Origin: Pseudomonas gingeri
GTDB lineage: Bacteria > Pseudomonadota > Gammaproteobacteria > Pseudomonadales > Pseudomonadaceae
DNA length: 64,000 nucleotides
Direction: 5' to 3'
Assembly (NCBI RefSeq): GCF_013386115.1
Contig: NZ_JACAOR010000013.1
Location: 353,175-417,174, forward strand
The notes beneath the pieces are model-generated. The model made no database searches. It had not been told where the DNA came from and worked only from the letters and a program-made list of their open reading frames with translations. This document shows positions 1 to 7,879 of the stretch, piece after piece (the first letter of the stretch is position 1; each line of letters begins with the position of its first letter). Made by a program: the position numbers and the translations under genes.

Positions 1-1533
1 CAGACGCAGTTGCCCGACGGACGCTGGGTCAATCGCCTGTACTACGGCAGCGGCCACCTGCACCAGCTCAACCTCGACGGCCAGGTGATCAGCGACTTCG
101 AACGCGACCGCCTGCATCGCGAAGTGCTGCGTACCCAGGGCCAGATCAGCACCCGCAGCGACTACGACCGCAGCGGTCGGCTGCGTTCCCGGATGCGCCG
201 ACCCGCCGGCCCGCCCACGGCAATGCCGGCACCGGCCCAGAAGCATTTCGACTACGACCCCGCCGACAACCTGATCGGTCGCCTCGATCAACAGCCACGG
301 GGCGACCACCGCCAGCTCCTGCACTACGACGCCACCGGGCGCATCCTCGCCAGCCAGGACAACATCCAGGGCCAGAGCGAGACCTTCGCCTACGACGCCG
401 CCGCCAACCTGCTCGACGGCCCGCAACAAGGCACGGGGCTGGTGGTGCACAACAAGCTGCTGACCTACCAGGACAAGCGCTACCGCTACGACGCCTTCGG
501 GCGGATGATCGAAAAGCGCAGTGGCAGCCGGCTCGTGCAACGCTTTGCCTATGACGCCGAACATCGCCTGATCGAAGTACACAACCAGAATGGCGTACGC
601 GAAACCGTTGTGCGCATGACCTATGACCCGCTGGGCCGGCGTATCGGCAAGAGCGAGCACGACAGCAATGGCTATCCGTTGGGCGAGACACGTTTTACCT
701 GGGATGGCCTGCGCCTGTTGCAGGAGCATCGCAATAGCCAGACCAGCCTGTACCTGTATGCCGATAACGGTTATGAACCGCTGGCCCGAGTCGATGGCCT
801 GGGGGCGCAGCAAAAGGTGCGCCATTACCACAACGACCTCAACGGGCTGCCGGAACAACTGACGGAAAACGACGGGCAGACGGTATGGCAGGCACGCTAC
901 AAGGTCTGGGGCAACACCCTGGAGGAAGTGCGCGAGCCGTACTATATCGAGGAACAGAACCTGCGCTTCCAGGGCCAGTACCTGGACCGGGAGATCGGGC
1001 TGCACTACAACACCTTCCGGTTCTATGATCCGGATGTGGGGCGGTTTACTACGCCGGATCCGATTGGGTTGATCGGCGGTTTCAATCTTTACCAGTATGC
1101 TCCGAACCCACTGACCTGGTCAGATCCTCTGGGATGGGCGCCCTGGGCGAATGGAAAGTTCGATGAGTGGTTCAACACCGCATCGGTCAAAGATATCAGC
1201 AGCAACAAGGAGTCGGTAAGCGCAGCCCTGCGCGGGGCCGGTGGAAAACATGAGATGTTCCCCGTGTCGCTTGCGGCCAAGGCCAAGGAGCTGGGCTTTA
1301 CCGCTCAAGAGTTGAAAAAATACGTGGTCGACACCGACAGGATTACCTTTACTAACGTTACGGACTCAAAAGGCAGACCCGTACCGGATGGTGGCCATCA
1401 CGGCAGCCGTGCCGGCAGGCACTTCCACAACAAATTGATTGCCGAGCTGGAAACGGCCACGAGCAAACGGCAGGCCAAAGTGATTATCGCCAGGAATCAT
1501 AGAAACCATATGAAACTGAGTAGGTGCTTATAA
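1..1533 (+). CDS. Rhs repeat protein, C-terminal part with variable toxin tip (5' end outside window)
   Basis: The reading frame is open from base 1, so the gene begins upstream and only about 510 residues are visible. They carry repeated YD motifs (FDYDP, LHYDATGR, FAYDAAANL, FAYDAEHRL) and the Rhs core end: VGRFTTPDPIGL, then NLYQYAPNP, then DPLGW. In this family the core forms a shell and is cleaved near the DPxGxx boundary, freeing the C-terminal tip as a toxin. The tip here is about 130 residues (bases 1141-1533) and is less GC-rich than the core. It has GGKHE, GGHHGS, RHFHNK and HRNH, a histidine pattern that suggests an HNH/GHH-like nuclease; that is inference. The next gene is a typical immunity gene, which supports a toxin role. 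Such proteins are usually delivered by type VI secretion; no secretion genes are in view. Confidence 0.85.
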   Translation, partial: QTQLPDGRWVNRLYYGSGHLHQLNLDGQVISDFERDRLHREVLRTQGQISTRSDYDRSGRLRSRMRRPAGPPTAMPAPAQKHFDYDPADNLIGRLDQQPRGDHRQLLHYDATGRILASQDNIQGQSETFAYDAAANLLDGPQQGTGLVVHNKLLTYQDKRYRYDAFGRMIEKRSGSRLVQRFAYDAEHRLIEVHNQNGVRETVVRMTYDPLGRRIGKSEHDSNGYPLGETRFTWDGLRLLQEHRNSQTSLYLYADNGYEPLARVDGLGAQQKVRHYHNDLNGLPEQLTENDGQTVWQARYKVWGNTLEEVREPYYIEEQNLRFQGQYLDREIGLHYNTFRFYDPDVGRFTTPDPIGLIGGFNLYQYAPNPLTWSDPLGWAPWANGKFDEWFNTASVKDISSNKESVSAALRGAGGKHEMFPVSLAAKAKELGFTAQELKKYVVDTDRITFTNVTDSKGRPVPDGGHHGSRAGRHFHNKLIAELETATSKRQAKVIIARNHRNHMKLSRCL

Positions 1534-1938
1534 ATGTCAAATGAAAACAACAATGTCCATGTCTGGATAGGCAGCAACTTTTCGCCGGAAGCGGAGTACA
1601 TGGCGTACTTCAAGCTGGATTATTCTGTTGAAGGTGACTTTGACGATCCAAACTACAAACTCTGCGGTTTCTGCAAAGACATCGGCACCCGTTGGTATGA
1701 CGAAGACTTCATTGGCATCATCCCACGCTGTGACAGCGAAGTTTCGCTGGATGAGATCCTGGTCGAAGCTGCCGTCGATCAAGACGATCTACCTCTGGTA
1801 AAAGCTCGCTGCGATGCCCTGGGAATCAGGAAAGCCAATGCCATCTTCTGGTACCAGGATGCAGATCTGGTCCTCAAGCAACCCATCAAGGACAGCTATA
1901 ACGGCTTGAAATACATTGGTCTGTTCCAGGGTGATTAA
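1534..1938 (+). CDS. Imm22-family immunity protein
   Basis: A 134-residue acidic cytoplasmic protein whose ATG follows the Rhs stop codon with no intervening base, so it is probably translated by coupling. The sequence has the features I associate with the Imm22 (DUF4284) family: VHVWIG near the start, YFKLDYS, DDPNYKLCGFCKDIG and WYDEDFIGI. Members sit behind polymorphic toxins and neutralise them by binding. The likely partner is the tip of the preceding Rhs protein. The gene is AT-richer than its neighbours, as expected for an exchanged toxin/immunity module. The family call is from memory and fairly secure; which activity it neutralises is unknown. Confidence 0.8.
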   Translation: MSNENNNVHVWIGSNFSPEAEYMAYFKLDYSVEGDFDDPNYKLCGFCKDIGTRWYDEDFIGIIPRCDSEVSLDEILVEAAVDQDDLPLVKARCDALGIRKANAIFWYQDADLVLKQPIKDSYNGLKYIGLFQGD

Positions 1939-2305
1939 AGCAACCCGCCATAAGCTGCTGGCTTTGTCGCTATGCGTGATATGCGCGCCCGCAAGCGCGG
2001 CAACCTGGCAGATCTGCCGCATGGAGCTAAGCATCACCGAGGTAGTGAAACAACCGTACCCGCAGCTACAGGCCCGAATCCTGGCAGTAAGCCCGAAATC
2101 GGCTACGACGGAATGCCCGGAGCAAGGCACGAGCATCACCTTCACCCCGGAGACGAGCGACTATCAGGCCACGCTGCCACGCAAACGGTGGCCCGGCAAA
2201 GGCCAGTCGGTACGTGTCGACTACCGGTATCTGGATGGTATCTGCAAGGGCGATGGCCAGGAGTATGCGTGCCGTATCAGGCACTATCCGGTAGTGGGCC
2301 GATAG
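1931..2305 (+). CDS. Small secreted protein of unknown function, overlapping the Imm22 gene
   Basis: I place the start at the GTG at 1931, which overlaps the Imm22 stop codon (1936-1938) by 8 bases; a longer in-frame start at 1916 is less likely. The product is about 124 residues. It begins with a typical Sec signal peptide: basic IKATRHK, then hydrophobic LLALSLCVICAP, then the cleavage motif ASA. The mature part has four cysteines (QIC, TEC, GIC, YAC) that could form two disulfides in the periplasm. I do not recognise the family. Its tight coupling to the toxin/immunity pair suggests it belongs to the cassette, perhaps as a periplasmic second immunity factor; that is inference only. Confidence 0.6.
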   Translation: MIKATRHKLLALSLCVICAPASAATWQICRMELSITEVVKQPYPQLQARILAVSPKSATTECPEQGTSITFTPETSDYQATLPRKRWPGKGQSVRVDYRYLDGICKGDGQEYACRIRHYPVVGR

Positions 2306-2431
2306 CTCGGGCAAGCTGCCCACCAGGATGGGGCGGGCTGGAATCGGTGCTGCCGACAGATACCTGAACGACTCCGCAACCGTGGTCTATCCTTCAACCG
2401 TCACCAGGATCGTCAACAGGGGAGATGGCGA

Positions 2432-2752
2432 ATGGATGCACGAGAAAGAGCGTTGATGCGGGCCAGCGTGGCGCTGGGGTTGCTGGTCAGCACGTTGAAG
2501 AAGCATGACCTTGGCGCCCCGCTGTCCCTGGATGATCCCTTGCTCAGGAGCATGCTCGCCCAGCTTCAGGAAAACCTGCGCGAAGCCGAGGCCAACCACG
2601 CGGTGTCCAGCGCCATGGCCCCGCTGAACAAGGCTTTCGCCCAGGGCACGCTGCTCAATGCCAGCAACGTCGGCACCCTGCTCAATCACCTGAAGAAGGT
2701 CGACGCCCTGCTCAAGGATGCCGGCCATTCCGCGCCGGCCATGAGCGCCTAG
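2432..2752 (+). CDS. Hypothetical helical protein, 106 aa
   Basis: The ATG at 2432 follows a GGGGAG ribosome-binding site at 2419-2424. The protein is predicted mostly helical, with many Leu and Ala residues, and has no signal peptide or membrane segment. I do not recognise it. It lies 127 bases after the secreted Rhs-cassette gene and ends 8 bases before the stop of the convergent putative immunity gene, so it sits exactly between two toxin cassettes. Whether it belongs to either is unknown. Confidence 0.6.
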   Translation: MDARERALMRASVALGLLVSTLKKHDLGAPLSLDDPLLRSMLAQLQENLREAEANHAVSSAMAPLNKAFAQGTLLNASNVGTLLNHLKKVDALLKDAGHSAPAMSA

Positions 2753-2759
2753 CGCAGGC

Positions 2760-3293
2760 TCAGGCGTTCGCCGGAACGAAGTCCGGACCACCCAGCTTGT
2801 CCCGCACCATCAGCGCCGAGCGCATCAACGGGGTCCACATGCCATCCGGGCTGTTCCAGGCCGCGCCCGCCCAGCGGGTATCGGCCACCAGGTCGGCCTT
2901 GCGGCTTTCCAGTTGCCGCCTGAGCGCCACGGCGACGCTGCCCAGGTCGACATCGAACAGATCGCCATAGGGCCCCTGCGGCTGCTTGCGTTGCTTGTCC
3001 TGGCAGAAGCGGTAGTACCAGACCCAGTCATGGGCGATATAGATCGCCCGGTTGCGGTCCGGATAGGTCGCCAGGATCGTCAGCAACGCGGCCACGAAGC
3101 GGGTCGCGAAGCTCGCATCATGGGTCTGGCGCCAGTACGGCAGGATCAACTGGTCGAAGGCCGCCACCACATTCTGTGGCTCATCGTTGTCGACCTTGGC
3201 CTCGAGGAAGTAGAACGGCTCGCCCACCAGGAACTTGTCCAGTTCGTCATTGGCCAGTGCCAGCAGCAGCACGTTGTCTTGCGGGTTGCTCAT
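2760..3293 (-). CDS. Putative immunity protein for the adjacent PAAR effector
   Basis: A 177-residue protein without a signal peptide or membrane segment, rich in aromatic residues (WVWYYRF, PYWRQ). Its start overlaps the effector stop by 4 bases (ATGA arrangement), the usual sign of an effector/immunity pair. I cannot assign a family. The role is inferred from position: last gene of chaperone-effector-immunity on the minus strand. Because it should be cytoplasmic, the effector probably acts in the cytoplasm. Confidence 0.6.
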   Translation of the reverse strand: MSNPQDNVLLLALANDELDKFLVGEPFYFLEAKVDNDEPQNVVAAFDQLILPYWRQTHDASFATRFVAALLTILATYPDRNRAIYIAHDWVWYYRFCQDKQRKQPQGPYGDLFDVDLGSVAVALRRQLESRKADLVADTRWAGAAWNSPDGMWTPLMRSALMVRDKLGGPDFVPANA

Positions 3294-4585
3294 TGGATTC
3301 TCACTACATCGTGGGTCGACATCAGGGCGTCGACGTCATTACCGTGGAAGATCGGCACATTATCCAGCACCGCCTCCTGCCTGCCACCGGGATGGGTCAG
3401 GCCGCCCGGGCGCCACAGCGAGTTGGCGCCGCCTTCGTTGCCGCTGGGCATCACCACCTTGGGGTTGTCCAGGCTCACCATGTAGATGTCCTTGCCCACC
3501 AGCGATCCCGGATCGTAGCCCAATGCCGTCTCCAGCACCGAGACGTCACCGGTCTTCTTGTACTCGGCCACCACGGCGTTGAGATCGGACTTGGCCATGA
3601 CGAACTTGTTCGGGTTGAACGAAGTGTACTTGGGGTTGGCGATGTCGTCGGGGGTGAACAGGAAGCCGCCGCCCTCGTCGGCGAACACCTTGAGGTGCTT
3701 GTCGACGTAAGCGCCATCGAGATAGTCGCTCGCCGGCGGCCGGCTGCCCTTGGGCAGCGCCATGATATCGGCCTCGGTCATGCCCGTTTTGTAGACCGCC
3801 GCGCGCGGCTCGGGCGTCTTGCCGATCCGCGCCATCTTCGGTCCCAGGCCCAACAGCGCCATGCCCGCGACACCCTGCAACAGGTCGCGGTAACCCGGCC
3901 CCAGGCGATCGCCCAGGTCACCCAGCAAGGCCATGCCGCCCATCATCGCCCCGCCGATCACCACGAAACCGGCAAAGGCCGCGGCGCCGGCCATCGCCGC
4001 CAGCACCGCCGCCGCGCCCAGGGCCACCAGGCCAAGGGCTTCGAGACCGGTGTGCAACCAGCTTTCCAGATCGAGGACAAACGCCACGGCAATCGTCGGC
4101 CCGCCGATAAAGGTATTCGGGCTGCCGCTCTTGATATGCGCCCCGCAGACCATCTTGCTCTGCAGCCGCGCCGCCGGCTTGCCGTTGATATAGACCGAGG
4201 CACTGCCTTCGGCGATCAGCACCGGAAACGGCCAGGTCGAATGGTTCATCGGCAGCCCAGAGCAGGTGGCTGACACATCGATCCCGGCGCGCATCGCGTT
4301 GCGGGTATTGATGTAGACGTTCAGGCTGCCCATGATCAACGCCCCGGTCGTCGGCTCGGGCAGGTTGAAGATAGTGTTCAGGCCCTTGATGATCTGGAAC
4401 ATCGACAGGCCGCCCGCCGCGATCGAACCGGCCATGATCGCCAGCGCCGCACCGCCGGTGGCCACGGTGGCGGCCACCACCGCGGCGCCGATCAGGGCAC
4501 CGGCCACCGCGCCCGCGACCATCGCGGCCACGCCAAAACCGTGGGCTATCTCGTCGCCGAGGCGGGCAGCGGCCAATACATCCAT
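3290..4585 (-). CDS. Type VI secretion prePAAR/PAAR effector with unidentified C-terminal toxin domain
   Basis: The 431-residue protein starts with a prePAAR motif (AARLGDEIAHG, residues 5-15), followed by hydrophobic Ala/Gly-rich segments (about 18-65), then a PAAR-like domain (about 85-160) with CSGLPMNHST, VLIAEGSASVYINGKPAAR and SGSPNTFIGG. A second hydrophobic block (about 165-235) precedes a soluble C-terminal domain (about 275-431). By family, PAAR caps the VgrG spike, prePAAR completes the PAAR fold, and the hydrophobic segments need an Eag chaperone, which is encoded just upstream. The C-terminal domain has FADEGGGFLFT, KFVMAKSDLNAVV, LGYDPGSL and GGRQEAV; I do not recognise its activity. 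Its ending somewhat recalls other polymorphic-toxin tips, but I will not assign an enzyme. Confidence 0.85.
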   Translation of the reverse strand: MDVLAAARLGDEIAHGFGVAAMVAGAVAGALIGAAVVAATVATGGAALAIMAGSIAAGGLSMFQIIKGLNTIFNLPEPTTGALIMGSLNVYINTRNAMRAGIDVSATCSGLPMNHSTWPFPVLIAEGSASVYINGKPAARLQSKMVCGAHIKSGSPNTFIGGPTIAVAFVLDLESWLHTGLEALGLVALGAAAVLAAMAGAAAFAGFVVIGGAMMGGMALLGDLGDRLGPGYRDLLQGVAGMALLGLGPKMARIGKTPEPRAAVYKTGMTEADIMALPKGSRPPASDYLDGAYVDKHLKVFADEGGGFLFTPDDIANPKYTSFNPNKFVMAKSDLNAVVAEYKKTGDVSVLETALGYDPGSLVGKDIYMVSLDNPKVVMPSGNEGGANSLWRPGGLTHPGGRQEAVLDNVPIFHGNDVDALMSTHDVVRIQ

Positions 4586-4612
4586 GGCGTTATCGTCGTC
4601 CCGGAAGGCTGG

Positions 4613-5047
4613 TCAGGCGGTCTGTGGCTGGAGCTTGAGACTCTGCATCGCCGCCTTCCACGCCGGCTCATGGTACACGAGGTCGTCCGGCGTGGTGGTC
4701 AGGGTGGTGATCAGCACCACGGGTTTGCGGTCGATAAAGACCTGGCGCAGCATCAGCTCGCGGCCCTCGCGTTGCCAGCTGTAATCGAGCAGCGCGGCGG
4801 CATGCTCATGCAGCACGAAGTCCCAGCGCTTGACCAGGTTGAAGCCCGGCAACTGCTGCTCGGCACTTTTCAACTGGGCAGCGACATAGTCGGCGAACAC
4901 CGCATCGCCCCGGCTCGGATCACGACTGATGACAAAACTGGCTTCCCTGGCACCGCCCACGGCGGGCAGCTTGAAGATATTGATGCTCTGATCCTGCCAG
5001 GTATCGGGGATCTCGAGATCGGCTTCCTGAAGACGGTATGCGGTCAT
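4613..5047 (-). CDS. Eag-type T6SS effector chaperone (DUF1795/DcrB-like)
   Basis: A 144-residue protein from the ATG at 5047 (MTAYRLQEADLEIPDTW); an upstream start at 5122 would add residues unlike the family. Its layout matches DUF1795 Eag chaperones: an N-terminal INIFKLP strand, a FVISRDP segment, and a C-terminal half with LLDYSWQREG, LMLRQVFID and VLITTLT strands. Eag proteins bind and shield the transmembrane segments of prePAAR effectors and load them on VgrG. The gene ends 27 bases before the effector start, in chaperone-effector-immunity order. That pairing makes the function quite secure. Confidence 0.8.
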   Translation of the reverse strand: MTAYRLQEADLEIPDTWQDQSINIFKLPAVGGAREASFVISRDPSRGDAVFADYVAAQLKSAEQQLPGFNLVKRWDFVLHEHAAALLDYSWQREGRELMLRQVFIDRKPVVLITTLTTTPDDLVYHEPAWKAAMQSLKLQPQTA

Positions 5048-5196
5048 GGTACGGGGCGCTTTCCATGCAGATGAGTGACGCGATGGGCCGCAAATCTTCA
5101 AGCAATAACTGGTAACAATCAAGGTGCGCCGACCAGGCGTTCACCGGGTCATGACGCCGCTCTCATTTTTGCCGGCAGATCGAAGCCGCGGGCAAT

Positions 5197-5233
5197 AAAA
5201 ATGGGCACCCGATCCCATCGGTGTGCCCATTTT
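5197..5233 (-). terminator. Intrinsic terminator after hupA
   Basis: The inverted repeat ATGGGCACCCGAT / ATCGGTGTGCCCAT has a one-base bulge and a CCC loop. On the minus strand it is followed by ATTTTTATT. It lies 40 bases past the hupA stop. Runs of A and T on both sides could let it work in either direction. Confidence 0.75.
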
Positions 5234-5273
5234 CCTGTAGCGCTCCCCTTGCTCCGGGAGTCCAGCCTGGTGC

Positions 5274-5549
5274 TTACGGGTTGACGCTATCTTTGAGCGA
5301 CTTGCCCGGTTTGAAGGCAACGGTATTGCTGGCCTTGATTTTCACCGGCTCGCCGGTTTGCGGGTTCTTGCCGGTGCGGGCACCGCGATGACGCTGCAGG
5401 AAAGTGCCGAAACCCACCAGGGTGACGCTGTCTTTGCGGTGCAGCGCGCCGGTGATTTCTTCGAGAACGGCGTTGAGAACGCGGTTGGCCTGTTCTTTGG
5501 TGAGATCCGCTTTTTCAGCGATTGCAGCGGCGAGTTCTGGTTTACGCAT
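5274..5549 (-). CDS. hupA: DNA-binding protein HU (HupA type)
   Basis: The 91-residue protein has the full HU/IHF fold: N-terminal helices (MRKPELAAAIAEKADLT), the VGFGTF turn, the arm region RTGKNPQTGEPVKI, and the C-terminal FKPGKSLKD. HU dimers bend and compact DNA in the nucleoid. Its place beside rubredoxin reductase matches the hupA locus I recall in P. aeruginosa (PA5348), which separates it from hupB near lon. It is monocistronic, with a terminator downstream. Confidence 0.92.
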   Translation of the reverse strand: MRKPELAAAIAEKADLTKEQANRVLNAVLEEITGALHRKDSVTLVGFGTFLQRHRGARTGKNPQTGEPVKIKASNTVAFKPGKSLKDSVNP

Positions 5550-5738
5550 AAGTGAAGCCTCTTTGACGGTTTTTTGTTGTTATGTCCGTGCTGTTCTTCC
5601 GGAACAGCGCCCAAGGCGCCGCAGGCTCTACTCTGCGGCAGACGGGAGTGAGGATGGCACGGCGCCGGGCCCCGCGCCAGTCTGCCAGCGACCTTTAGCA
5701 GGGCAAAAGCAGGGTGTTTGCGACAGAACGCCCGCTAT

Positions 5739-6887
5739 TTACGCCAGCAGCGGTGGGAGTTCTTTGTTGAGGGCCAGTTTTTCCATGACCGCACCGCCGG
5801 TCAGGGCGTAGCCGAGCAGGCGACCACTGGCATCGCGGCACAATGCCTTGATGTCCGCACCCTGCCCTTCGACGGTCCACACACCCTCCATTCCCCGTGG
5901 TGGTGGCGAAACGACCAGCGGGCAGACCGGTGTCTTCACCGTGACGGGCATGGCGCCATAGGTCACCGCGGTGGCGTTGCCGGCCAGGGTCTGGGCCAGG
6001 GCGCGGGCACAGCTCATCAGCGGCATGACGTACAGCAGGTTCAGGCCGTCGACCTCGGCACAGTCGCCCAGTGCATAGATATTGGCGTGGGAGGTTTTCA
6101 GCTGGCGGTCCACCACTACCCCACGGTTGACCTGCAAGCCCGCCGCCGCGGCCAGGTCGATGCGCGGGCGCAGGCCGATGGCCGAGACCACCACGTCGCA
6201 AACCAGGGTTTCACCGTCGGACAGGTGCGCTTCCAGGTGATCGCCGGCACGTTGCAGGCGGGTCAGCACCGGACCGAGGTGGAAACGTGCGCCGATGCCC
6301 TCCAGGCCGGCCTGCACCGCTGCCGCCGCCGCTGGATGCAGCAGGGTCGGCATGACCTGTTCGCACGGGGCCACCAGGTCGACTTCGTAGCCGCCGAGGA
6401 TCAGGTCGTTGGCGAATTCACAGCCGATCAGCCCGGCGCCCAGCAGCAGCACGCGCTTTTTACCGGCGGCGGCGGCACGAAACCGGGCGTAGTCTTCCAG
6501 GTCGTTGATCGGGAAGATCGCCTCGGGGGCGTCGCCTTCCACCGGCACCCGCACGGTTTCCGCGCCCCAGGCGAGGATCAGGTCGCGGTAGTTCACCGCC
6601 TCTTCGCCGATCCACAGGCGCTTGTGGCCCGGATCGATGCCACTGATGCGGGTGTGGGTGCGGATCTCGGCCTTGAGCTGCTCGGCCATGGCGCCGGGTT
6701 CGGCCATGCTCAGTCCGTCGGCTTCCTTGTTCTTGCCGAAGCCGGTGGACAGCATGGGCTTGGAGTAGGAACGCCCGTCATCGGCGGTGATCAGCAACAG
6801 CGGGGTTTCGCCGTCGAGCTTGCGAAACTCCCGGGCCAGGTTGTAGCCGGCCAGTCCGGTGCCGACGATCACGACAGGTGCACTCAT
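5739..6887 (-). CDS. Rubredoxin-NAD(+) reductase
   Basis: From the ATG at 6887 (MSAPVVIVGTG), which has GGAG 6 bases upstream, the product is 382 residues, the usual length. An in-frame ATG at 6905 lacks a good ribosome-binding site. It has two Rossmann motifs: GTGLAGYNLA for FAD at the N-terminus and LLLGAGLIGCEFA near residue 150 for NADH. It also has the late FAD motif YALGDCAEVDGL. The enzyme passes electrons from NADH through FAD to rubredoxin. The rubredoxin gene is 43 bases upstream in the same operon. Confidence 0.92.
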   Translation of the reverse strand: MSAPVVIVGTGLAGYNLAREFRKLDGETPLLLITADDGRSYSKPMLSTGFGKNKEADGLSMAEPGAMAEQLKAEIRTHTRISGIDPGHKRLWIGEEAVNYRDLILAWGAETVRVPVEGDAPEAIFPINDLEDYARFRAAAAGKKRVLLLGAGLIGCEFANDLILGGYEVDLVAPCEQVMPTLLHPAAAAAVQAGLEGIGARFHLGPVLTRLQRAGDHLEAHLSDGETLVCDVVVSAIGLRPRIDLAAAAGLQVNRGVVVDRQLKTSHANIYALGDCAEVDGLNLLYVMPLMSCARALAQTLAGNATAVTYGAMPVTVKTPVCPLVVSPPPRGMEGVWTVEGQGADIKALCRDASGRLLGYALTGGAVMEKLALNKELPPLLA

Positions 6888-6930
6888 TCCTTTCTCCAGG
6901 TCCATTGAGAGGTGTTTAAAAATTGATCAA

Positions 6931-7098
6931 TCAGGCGATTTCGATCATCTCGAAATCCATCTTGCCGACGCCACAGTCCGGGCACAGCCAGTCTTCCGGA
7001 ACATCCTGCCAGAGAGTGCCGGGTGCGATGCCGTCATCCGGCCAACCCTCGGCCTCGTTGTAGATCAGGCCGCAGACCACACATTGCCACTTCTTCAT
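6931..7098 (-). CDS. rubA: Rubredoxin
   Basis: A 55-residue protein too short for routine ORF listing. It reads MKKWQCVVCGLIYNE at the start and has two CxxC knuckles, CVVC (residues 6-9) and CPDC (39-42), which bind one iron with four cysteines. GWPDDGIAPGT and DVPEDWLCPDC are standard rubredoxin. AAGGTAG upstream serves as ribosome-binding site. It carries electrons from the adjacent reductase to oxygen- or alkane-metabolising enzymes. P. aeruginosa has two rubredoxin genes here; only one is visible in this window. Confidence 0.95.
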   Translation of the reverse strand: MKKWQCVVCGLIYNEAEGWPDDGIAPGTLWQDVPEDWLCPDCGVGKMDFEMIEIA

Positions 7099-7315
7099 TT
7101 CGCTACCTTCATTTCAATGCTTCCTCGGTTCCCAGGCGTTTTACGGCGCGGACGATCGATGGATGCAGCGTTGCCGTCCGGCTCAGGGCGTTTTGTACTG
7201 ATCGAAGCCGGCAGATGCAAGCACGATCGCTAGCAGTGGCCGCCCAAGCGCTCTAATTGGCCGGACACCCTGTGATAAGCTCGCCGCCTCACTGGCTGCC
7301 AATCAACTGCCCATC

Positions 7316-7879
7316 GTGCCGTACAAAGCCCCATTCCCGGCGTCTCCCACCTGGCTCCCACAGAGCCGGCTGGCGACCCCGCCCGATGCCCACACCCTCG
7401 ACTGGCTGTTCGACGAGGGCTCGCTGACCCGCCGTCTGACCGGACTTTCCGACAATGCCTTCAGTGTCACGCCGCTGTTCGAAGGCTGGCAACCGCTGCG
7501 CGACGACGAGTGCGGTGCCCTGGACCTGCCCGCCGCCAGCCTCGGCTGGGTGCGCGAGGTGTATCTGCGCGGCCATGGCCAGCCCTGGGTGTTCGCCCGC
7601 AGCGTGGCGGCGCAGAGCGCCCTGCGGCAAGGCGGACTGAACATGGACGAGCTGGGCAGCCGCTCGCTGGGTGAATTGCTGTTCTGCGACCAGGCGTTCG
7701 AACGCCAGGCCATCGAGGTCTGTCGCTACCCGGCGCAGTGGTTGCCCACGGAATATCGCGTGGATGACCTCTGGGGCCGGCGCTCACGCTTCAATCGCGG
7801 CCCCTTGAGCCTGCTGGTGGCGGAAATCTTCCTGCCGAGCCTGTGGCAGGCCGTGAATGCCGACCGGGAGGCCTGCTGA
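7316..7879 (+). CDS. ubiC: Chorismate lyase
   Basis: UbiC cleaves chorismate to 4-hydroxybenzoate and pyruvate, the first step of ubiquinone synthesis. The 187-residue protein shows family hallmarks: LTRRLTGLSD near residue 40, REVYLRG, PWVFARSV, LGSRSLGELLF and a late WGRRSRF. No ATG is suitably placed; the GTG at 7316 gives the usual length. Its TGA overlaps the ATG of ubiA, so translation is likely coupled. Confidence 0.92.
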   Translation: MPYKAPFPASPTWLPQSRLATPPDAHTLDWLFDEGSLTRRLTGLSDNAFSVTPLFEGWQPLRDDECGALDLPAASLGWVREVYLRGHGQPWVFARSVAAQSALRQGGLNMDELGSRSLGELLFCDQAFERQAIEVCRYPAQWLPTEYRVDDLWGRRSRFNRGPLSLLVAEIFLPSLWQAVNADREAC

